Below, in pieces: positions 15,045 through 20,247 of a DNA stretch of 20,247 nucleotides; position 1 is the first letter of the stretch, and the number at the start of each line of letters is the position of its first letter. A program made the position numbers and the translations under genes. The notes below the pieces were generated by a model. It did no database searches. It saw only the letters and a program-made list of their open reading frames with translations, and was not told the origin of the DNA. Source of the stretch: Bacteroidales bacterium (GTDB lineage: Bacteria; Bacteroidota; Bacteroidia; Bacteroidales; UBA932); contig JAFUQW010000104.1 in the NCBI GenBank assembly GCA_017472115.1, positions 1 to 20,247 of the forward strand, given 5' to 3'.

Positions 15045-15734
15045 ATGAATTCAATTGTAAGAAAGGTTTTCACCTACCTCCTTCTCCCAGCGGCAATCGT
15101 GGGATTGACCTATGCTCTTGTAACGAGCGTCATGGAACCAGTAGAGTTCAACAAGCACAAGGCGTACCGTCAGGATATTGCAGTCCAGAGACTTAAGGAC
15201 ATCCGTGACCTTCAGGTCGCTTTCAAGAATGTCAATGGTCATTACACTGCAGACATCGACAGCCTCAAGGCTTTCTACAACGAAGGCAAGATGAAGGTCG
15301 TTATGCAGATCGGTTCAAAGGATGACTCCCTTGCAATGGCCAACACTCAGGCTCTCAAGAGAAGAAACCCTCGTATCAAGCCTGAGCAGATGCTCAAACT
15401 TTATCAGGAAGGCCAGTCTCTCGTGTTCCAGATCGAGAATGAAATCGCTGTCAAGGATACTCTCTTCAACGAGCGTGATAACTTCCGTATTGACTCACTC
15501 GCTTTCATCCCGTTCTGCGGAGATTCGATCATCATGGAGTCAACTGTAAAGAAGGTGTCAGGTGTCAATGTTCCTCTTTTCGAGGCTAAGATGCCGTGGA
15601 AAAAGCTCCTCAAGGGTCTCAACAACCAGCTCCGTATCAACCTCGACGCACAGCTTGATGACCAGGGCAAGTACAAGGGTCTTATGGTCGGCAGCATCGA
15701 TGCACCTAACAATAATGCAGGTAACTGGGAGTAA
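15045..15734 (+). CDS. Conserved unknown inner-membrane protein, pilin-like layout
   Basis: 229 aa, not assigned to a named family. One N-terminal membrane helix at about residues 9-29 (YLLLPAAIVGLTYALV) is followed by a short amphipathic stretch and then RLKDIRDLQVAFKNVNGHYTADIDSL (49-74), which resembles the region after the first helix in type II secretion/type IV pilin-like proteins. There is no prepilin peptidase G-F/E cleavage motif, so processing would differ. The C-terminal domain is mostly polar and ends in KGLMVGSIDAPNNNAGNWE. Placed before DUF3822 and rsmD with a gap of 6 bp. Similarity to pilins is inference from layout, not homology. Confidence 0.7.
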   Translation: MNSIVRKVFTYLLLPAAIVGLTYALVTSVMEPVEFNKHKAYRQDIAVQRLKDIRDLQVAFKNVNGHYTADIDSLKAFYNEGKMKVVMQIGSKDDSLAMANTQALKRRNPRIKPEQMLKLYQEGQSLVFQIENEIAVKDTLFNERDNFRIDSLAFIPFCGDSIIMESTVKKVSGVNVPLFEAKMPWKKLLKGLNNQLRINLDAQLDDQGKYKGLMVGSIDAPNNNAGNWE

Positions 15735-15740
15735 TCTCTC

Positions 15741-16427
15741 ATGAATCAGAATATTAAAGACAGAATATCCATTCAAGTCGGCTTGAATGGATATTCTTTT
15801 CGCTTAGAAAGCGACGGATGCATCCGGCATTCATCTGGTTGGATGGGTGCTGAGCGTTTCTTTACTGCCGCCGAATTCCAGAGACGGTATGATGCCGTTG
15901 ACATTTCTGTCTTTACTCCTAAGACTGCATTGGTACCGGAACAGTTCTATTCCGATGAAGCAAGAAGAGCAGCGTTGGATGATGTGGTTGCACTGTCTGA
16001 GACTGATATCGTTGACTCGGTCGCGATTCCGGAGCTGGGTGCTGTCCTGATATATTCAAACTCTATCGGAGAAACTCTGACAAAGACGATGGCAGAGACT
16101 GTGCTGATGACCGACGGCTCCAAGGCTGTCCCTCTGCCTGAACATTATCATATGCTGAAGTCATTGAATGACATGACTGAGTACAACAAGATAATCGCGT
16201 CGTATTCAGACTGTTTCCTGTATCTTGTCGTGGCGCAGGGACGCAGCCTTCTGCTGTGCAACTCCTATCGTGCGGCCGATTTCACGACGGCGGAATATTT
16301 CATATTCCTTGCCTTGAAGAAGCTTCAGCTTAATCCGGAGGTTTCTACTATATGTTTCAGAACCCCTTTGGAGCCGGAGCAGGAAATGTCTCTCTATCGT
16401 TATTTCAGATCGGTGGATACTATATGA
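15741..16427 (+). CDS. DUF3822 family protein
   Basis: 228 aa. It begins with NIKDRISIQVGLNGYSFRL, the DUF3822 hallmark, and continues with beta-rich segments typical of an actin-like/ASKHA-fold duplication (VDISVFTPKTALVPEQFY, DSVAIPELGAVLIYSN, YLVVAQGRSLLLCNSYRAADFTTAEYFIF, then the TICFR segment). I recall that a structure from this family was described as actin-ATPase-like, but the clear nucleotide-binding motifs are not obvious. No signal or membrane helix, so it is cytosolic. It sits between the unknown membrane protein (6 bp) and rsmD. Function unknown. Confidence 0.82.
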   Translation: MNQNIKDRISIQVGLNGYSFRLESDGCIRHSSGWMGAERFFTAAEFQRRYDAVDISVFTPKTALVPEQFYSDEARRAALDDVVALSETDIVDSVAIPELGAVLIYSNSIGETLTKTMAETVLMTDGSKAVPLPEHYHMLKSLNDMTEYNKIIASYSDCFLYLVVAQGRSLLLCNSYRAADFTTAEYFIFLALKKLQLNPEVSTICFRTPLEPEQEMSLYRYFRSVDTI

Positions 16428-16464
16428 TAAAGGTATCTGTCAAACAGTTTCTTAAGGATTGTAT

Positions 16465-17004
16465 ATGAGGATAATAGGAGGAAAATATAAAGGAAAGACA
16501 ATCATTCCGCCGCAAGGCTACAAGGCAAGGCCAACTACTGATTTTGCCAAGGAGGGTCTCTTCAATATCCTTAACAACGAGTACGAGATGGAGGGGCTGC
16601 AGGTACTTGATCTCTTCGGTGGCACAGGTGCCATATCCTATGAATTCGCGTCACGTGGTGCATCAATGGTCTATTGTGTGGAAATGCTGCCGCTTCATGC
16701 CAATTTCATCAAGTCGCAGGCTGCGAAGTTCGGTATGAAGAACCTGACTGTGGTGCGTCATAATGTGTTCGAGTTTCTCGAGATATGTCATGAGAAATTC
16801 GACCTGGTTTTTGCCGATCCTCCATATGCGCTTGAGGATCTGGCCACAATACCGGACAAGGTATTCGCCAAGGATATTCTTCATCCCGGTGCCTACCTGA
16901 TACTTGAACATCCGGAAGAACATAATTTTGAATCTCATCAGTATTTCGTGAAGGAAAGAAAATATGGCAATGTCCATTTCTCTTTTTTCGAAAAACCTAT
17001 GTGA
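16465..17004 (+). CDS. rsmD: 16S rRNA (guanine966-N2)-methyltransferase RsmD
   Basis: 179 aa from MRIIGGKYKG at 16465 (an in-frame ATG two codons earlier is less usual for the family). It methylates G966 of 16S rRNA using S-adenosylmethionine. Signatures: RPTTDFAKEGLFNIL (22-36), SAM motif I LDLFGGTGAISYE (48-60), and the catalytic motif DPPY (118-121) in FDLVFADPPYAL. All RsmD hallmarks are present. It follows DUF3822 with a gap of about 37 bp. Confidence 0.95.
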   Translation: MRIIGGKYKGKTIIPPQGYKARPTTDFAKEGLFNILNNEYEMEGLQVLDLFGGTGAISYEFASRGASMVYCVEMLPLHANFIKSQAAKFGMKNLTVVRHNVFEFLEICHEKFDLVFADPPYALEDLATIPDKVFAKDILHPGAYLILEHPEEHNFESHQYFVKERKYGNVHFSFFEKPM

Positions 17005-17062
17005 TGCCATTCTGAACTAAAAGAAGGATTTTAACTGAAAGTAGTGTATTAAATTGATTACC

Positions 17063-18772
17063 ATGAACTTTAATCTGAAAGAAGTATTCCAGCCCAAATT
17101 GTTCGGGCTGTTCAAGAAGGGACGCTATGACAAGCAGACCTTCATGTCTGATCTGATTGCCGGAATCATAGTCGGCATCATAGCTCTTCCGCTTGCGATC
17201 GCATTCGGTATCGCCAGTGGCGTGACTCCTCAGCAGGGACTTATAACCGCCATTGTTGCAGGTTTCCTTATCTCATTTTTCGGCGGTTCCAATTTCCTTA
17301 TAGGAGGACCGACCGGAGCATTCATCGTGATAGTGGCCGGTATCGTCGGCCAGTATGGCATGCAGGGTCTGATCATAGCGACCATCATGGCGGGAGTATT
17401 TCTTGTCATAATGGGAGTCTGCAAGATGGGAGCAATCTTCAAGTTCATCCCGTATCCGATTGTGGTAGGATTCACCAGCGGTATCGCTCTGACCATCTTC
17501 TCGACACAGATGAAGGACTTTTTCGGACTTCCTCTCGATCTTGAAGTCCCTGCGGGATTCATTCCTCAGTGGATATGCTATTTCAAGAACATTGGATCGA
17601 TCGACTGGGTCGAACTGGTGATGAGCATTGTCTGTCTTGTGATATGTTTCAGCTGGGGCAAAGTCACCAAGAAGATTCCGGGTTCCCTGATCGCATTGAT
17701 CGTCGGAACAATAGCTTCCGTTCTTCTGAGCAGGTTTGCCGGAGTGGAACTCGCAACTATCGGTTCCAAATTCCCTGAACTCGCCGATGGTCTCCCTATG
17801 CCTAAGCCGGTCGCTCCGGAATTTGATTATGAAACAGTCAAAGGCCTGGTTTCTCCTGCCTTTACGATAGCTATCCTGTGTGCGATCGAATCTCTTCTCG
17901 CCGCTATGGTCGCAGATGGAGCGACAGGTAAGCGTCATCATGCCAACACAGAACTGATAGGTCAGGGTATTGCAAATATCGTGACTCCGCTCTTCGGCGG
18001 TATCCCTGCGACAGGTGCCCTTGCCCGTACCATGGCCAGCATCAACAATGGAGGAAAATCTCCTGTGACAGGTATCATCCATGCCGTTGTCCTTCTTCTG
18101 ATATATCTTTTCCTCATGCCATACGCAGTGTATATCCCGCTTTCATGCCTTGCGGCTATTCTTGTGCAGGTGGCATACAATATGAGTGAGTGGAAAACTT
18201 TCAAATATCTTCTCAGAGGTGACAAGTCGGATGTTGCCGTTCTTCTGATCACTTTCTTCCTTACCGTGATAGTCGATCTTACTGTAGCCATCGAGGTGGG
18301 TGTCGTACTTGCCATCGTGCTTTTTGTGCGCCGTGTCATGCAGACATCTTCTATCCATGTGCTTGAAGATAACAGACTTGCGGCTACCGAGGATGATGAG
18401 ATGGCATCTGTCGATGACACAGACCGTCTTGATATCCCGGCGGGAGTGGAGGTCTATGAGATCGACGGTCCATTCTTCTTCGGACTTGCAAGCCGTTTCG
18501 AGGAATTGGAAAAGATGAAGAAAGCTGGCACGAAGGTCCGTATCATCAGGATGAGAAAAGTCCCGTTCATCGATTCTACAGGAATCAACAACCTCCGCAA
18601 CCTTTGCGAACGTACACGCAAGAGGGGAGTGACCGTGATCCTTTCCGGTGTCACAGAGAAGGTTCATACTTCGCTAGTGAAGTTCGGTGTCGATAAGGAG
18701 ATAGGTGCGGAAAACATCTTCCCTCACATCGTTCCGGCACTTGCCAAGGCAACGGAACTTGTGAAAAAATAG
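17063..18772 (+). CDS. SulP family anion transporter with C-terminal STAS domain
   Basis: 569 aa from the ATG at 17063 (a TTG three codons earlier is also open). SulP proteins move sulfate, bicarbonate or dicarboxylates across the inner membrane. The membrane part has about 12-14 helices: FMSDLIAGIIVGIIALPLAIAFGIASG, GGPTGAFIVIVAGIV, IPYPIVVGFTSGIALTI, FGGIPATGALARTMASINNGGKSPV (family signature). The cytosolic STAS domain begins after about residue 470 and holds FIDSTGINNLRNLC, with the DST motif intact. Substrate cannot be assigned. It follows rsmD by 58 bp without a clear own promoter, and it is convergent with nadD, 2 bp apart. Confidence 0.93.
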   Translation: MNFNLKEVFQPKLFGLFKKGRYDKQTFMSDLIAGIIVGIIALPLAIAFGIASGVTPQQGLITAIVAGFLISFFGGSNFLIGGPTGAFIVIVAGIVGQYGMQGLIIATIMAGVFLVIMGVCKMGAIFKFIPYPIVVGFTSGIALTIFSTQMKDFFGLPLDLEVPAGFIPQWICYFKNIGSIDWVELVMSIVCLVICFSWGKVTKKIPGSLIALIVGTIASVLLSRFAGVELATIGSKFPELADGLPMPKPVAPEFDYETVKGLVSPAFTIAILCAIESLLAAMVADGATGKRHHANTELIGQGIANIVTPLFGGIPATGALARTMASINNGGKSPVTGIIHAVVLLLIYLFLMPYAVYIPLSCLAAILVQVAYNMSEWKTFKYLLRGDKSDVAVLLITFFLTVIVDLTVAIEVGVVLAIVLFVRRVMQTSSIHVLEDNRLAATEDDEMASVDDTDRLDIPAGVEVYEIDGPFFFGLASRFEELEKMKKAGTKVRIIRMRKVPFIDSTGINNLRNLCERTRKRGVTVILSGVTEKVHTSLVKFGVDKEIGAENIFPHIVPALAKATELVKK

Positions 18773-18774
18773 CT

Positions 18775-19350
18775 TTACATCAGCAGGCTGGAAATATCTT
18801 CGTCACGGGACTTGGCTTCACGGATATATGTCGATGAGATGTCAACCCTCGGAGCATCCATGATGCTGATCTTATATGCAGGATCTTCTATGAGAAGGTC
18901 CTGCTTTATTTCCGTCAGGTCGAATCCTATGCGGGGATATACCGCTGTGCCGTATTCCTTCAGGATGCGGGGATAGTCGCGCCAGCGGCGGATGTCTGCA
19001 AGATTGTCTGCCCCCATTATCATGGTGAAGCGGTTTGATGGCTCCCTTTCGCGCAGTGCATCTAATGTACGGATGCTGTAATGCGGCTCAGGCATATTCA
19101 TCTCAATGTCATCGACCTTGACTTTTCCGTATAGTTCGGGATGCCTGCGGACGGCCTCTATAGCTGCATGGTAGCGTTCCGGGCCCGATGCGCTGCTGAT
19201 TCCGTCTTTCAGCGGGTTCTTCGGAGACACGATGAGATACACCATGTCGAAACCGGCCTCCTTGATCATATAACGGATGATTGCAAGGTGACCGATGTGC
19301 AGTGGATTGAATGATCCGCTATAGACTGCAACGTGTGGCGCGCAATTCAT
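18775..19350 (-). CDS. nadD: Nicotinate-nucleotide adenylyltransferase
   Basis: 191 aa. It converts nicotinate mononucleotide and ATP to deamido-NAD in NAD synthesis. The nucleotidyltransferase motif GSFNPLHIGH is at 12-21, and the second motif ISSTYIREAK at about 171-180; between them are YLIVSPKNPLKD, MIMGADNLADIRRWRDY, which are typical of NadD. Second gene of a gmk-nadD unit, a pairing seen in many Bacteroidales. Convergent with the SulP gene, 2 bp apart. Confidence 0.95.
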   Translation of the reverse strand: MNCAPHVAVYSGSFNPLHIGHLAIIRYMIKEAGFDMVYLIVSPKNPLKDGISSASGPERYHAAIEAVRRHPELYGKVKVDDIEMNMPEPHYSIRTLDALREREPSNRFTMIMGADNLADIRRWRDYPRILKEYGTAVYPRIGFDLTEIKQDLLIEDPAYKISIMDAPRVDISSTYIREAKSRDEDISSLLM

Positions 19351-19437
19351 TGGCTATAAAGTTTTTAGCTTTTGTCCCTCCCGGCTTTTTGAGGGCCCCT
19401 TAAGTGGTCAATGTGTTGATTTTCAGCGTTTTGCTGG
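19351..19437. other. gmk-nadD intergenic spacer
   Basis: 87 bp. It contains CCCTC (19376-19380) and GAGGG (19391-19395) that could form a weak 5-bp hairpin, but no U-rich tail follows on either strand. No promoter box was found, so nadD is probably read from the gmk transcript. Confidence 0.5.
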
Positions 19438-20004
19438 TTACGATAAAAAGTCGCTGACGATCTGTTCGGCTTCAGCCAATGCCGTGGCGAGGTCATCATT
19501 CACGAGTACATGGTCGAATTTCCCTGCGGCGAATTCCATTTCGGAAGCAGCCTTGGCGACACGTTTTTCTATAGCCTCGTCTGTGTCGGTGCCGCGACCT
19601 ACCAGTCGTTCGCGAAGCACTTCCACCGAAGGTGCCTGAATGAATACCGAGAAAGCCTGATCTCCGAAAATCCTTTTGAGGTTGACTCCACCCTGCACGT
19701 CTATGTCAAATACGATTGCATGGCCCTTGGCCCAGATTCTCTCCACTTCTGACCTGAGAGTTCCGTAGAACGAACCGGGATAGACTTCCTCATGTTCGAC
19801 GAACTTGTTCTCTGCAATCATCCGCCTGAATTCTTCCGCAGTGAAGAAATAGTATTCAACACCATGTTTCTCCTCACCTCGAGGGGCTCGTGAGGTTGCA
19901 GAAATAGAAAATTCGAGTTCAGGATGAAGTCCGAGGATATGATTCACGATTGTGCTTTTGCCTGCACCTGAGGGTGCTGAGAAGATGATTACCTTATTAT
20001 TCAT
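19438..20004 (-). CDS. gmk: Guanylate kinase
   Basis: 188 aa, typical length. It phosphorylates GMP to GDP with ATP. Features: IIFSAPSGAGKSTIV with the P-loop at about 10-18, the GMP-binding segment SATSRAPRGEEKHGVEYYF at about 36-54, EVYPGSFYGT, and the lid region RLVGRGTDTDEAIEKRV. It is read from a promoter about 90 bp upstream and continues to nadD. Upstream neighbour is a divergent aldolase rather than yicC, which often precedes gmk in Bacteroidales. Confidence 0.96.
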   Translation of the reverse strand: MNNKVIIFSAPSGAGKSTIVNHILGLHPELEFSISATSRAPRGEEKHGVEYYFFTAEEFRRMIAENKFVEHEEVYPGSFYGTLRSEVERIWAKGHAIVFDIDVQGGVNLKRIFGDQAFSVFIQAPSVEVLRERLVGRGTDTDEAIEKRVAKAASEMEFAAGKFDHVLVNDDLATALAEAEQIVSDFLS

Positions 20005-20093
20005 GATGTTTCGTTCTTTCCTGTTTTGCTTCAGCGACTTTGTCGATAGCTGAAAGATGTGAAGAATCTGTTATCTTATATTTCAAATTTCGG

Positions 20094-20101
20094 CAAAAAT
20101 A
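20094..20101 (-). promoter_or_regulatory. Bacteroidota -7 box for gmk-nadD
   Basis: The plus strand reads CAAAAATA (TATTTTTG on minus), a perfect TAnnTTTG. The predicted leader to the gmk ATG is about 84 bases. The opposing box for the aldolase starts two bases away. Confidence 0.5.
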
Positions 20102-20103
20102 AT

Positions 20104-20111
20104 TAATTTTG
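20104..20111 (+). promoter_or_regulatory. Bacteroidota -7 box for the aldolase gene
   Basis: TAATTTTG is a perfect TAnnTTTG, about 46 bp before the ATG. A weak TTTC at 20081 lies at about 19 bp as a -33 candidate. It faces away from the gmk box. Confidence 0.5.
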
Positions 20112-20157
20112 CAGAGTTTTGCGAAAAGTAAACGATTTTTAAACAAATTATACGATT

Positions 20158-20247
20158 ATGATTTCTTACAAGGAACTCGGCCTCGTGAACACCAAGGAAA
20201 TGTTCGCTAAGGCTATCGACGGTGGCTATGCCATCCCAGCATTCAAC
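20158..20247 (+). CDS. fba: Class II fructose-bisphosphate aldolase, 5' end only
   Basis: 30 codons before the right edge: MISYKELGLVNTKEMFAKAI and then DGGYAIPAFN. This is the well-known N-terminus of Bacteroidota class II (zinc) aldolase of glycolysis and gluconeogenesis, whose first strand ends in AIPAFN. The catalytic zinc ligands are outside the window. Divergent from gmk-nadD with a 153-bp shared intergenic region. Confidence 0.85.
   Translation, partial: MISYKELGLVNTKEMFAKAIDGGYAIPAFN

Noticed and set aside
17273..18082. Long open minus-strand frame (269 codons) inside the SulP gene
   Set aside because: It is the antisense shadow of strong coding sequence; the translation has no family features, is rich in His, Arg and Asp, and no start context was seen.
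19376..19395. Hairpin CCCTC/GAGGG in the gmk-nadD spacer as a terminator
   Set aside because: Only 5 bp with a 10-base loop and no U-tract; more likely chance.

Overview
The window is a stretch of ordinary chromosome from a member of the Bacteroidota, most likely the order Bacteroidales. Evidence: perfect or near-perfect Bacteroidota -7 boxes (TAnnTTTG) lie in front of most transcription units; Shine-Dalgarno sites are mostly absent; there are many short-signal lipoproteins; and several families are typical of the phylum (FISUMP-domain lipoprotein, DUF3822, FKBP lipoproteins, LemA/TPM operon, a fructose-bisphosphate aldolase starting MISYKELGLVN). Base composition looks balanced and even. No rRNA, tRNA, CRISPR array, insertion sequence or complete prophage gene was seen. 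The exact genus cannot be fixed from this sequence.

Layout. 1-113: the 3' end of a gene, possibly a Bro-N/antirepressor-like protein. 114-366: an intergenic patch with three REP-like hairpin units. 367-1410 (-): apbE lipoprotein. 1531-4468 (+): FISUMP lipoprotein, LemA, a soluble TPM protein and a membrane TPM protein, a tightly packed operon. 4472-5590 (-): a short ComEC with only the membrane Competence domain. 5705-8945 (+): acetate kinase, phosphate butyryltransferase and butyrate kinase, an energy-conserving acid-production operon behind a well-formed promoter. 8942-13274 (-): an operon read as FKBP lipoprotein (two domains), MATE exporter, cytidylate-kinase-like protein, periplasmic serine hydrolase. 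13326-14937 (-): NrnA-type DHH phosphoesterase followed by a single-domain FKBP lipoprotein. 15045-17004 (+): an unknown membrane protein with pilin-like layout, DUF3822 protein, and RsmD 16S rRNA methyltransferase. 17063-18772 (+): SulP anion transporter. 18775-20004 (-): gmk then nadD. 20158 to the end (+): 5' end of class II fructose-bisphosphate aldolase.

How it works together. Most genes are housekeeping: nucleotide and NAD synthesis, RNA turnover, ribosome methylation, glycolysis and fermentation. The most functionally telling cluster is ackA-ptb-buk, in which a Ptb-type enzyme sits where Pta usually does, suggesting ATP recovery from acetyl-, butyryl- or branched-chain acyl-CoA. The parts least explained by known biology are the hairpin cluster at 188-323, whose stems differ in paired (compensatory) fashion, and the unknown membrane protein plus DUF3822 pair next to rsmD. 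No complete novel defence, secretion or mobile system is visible.
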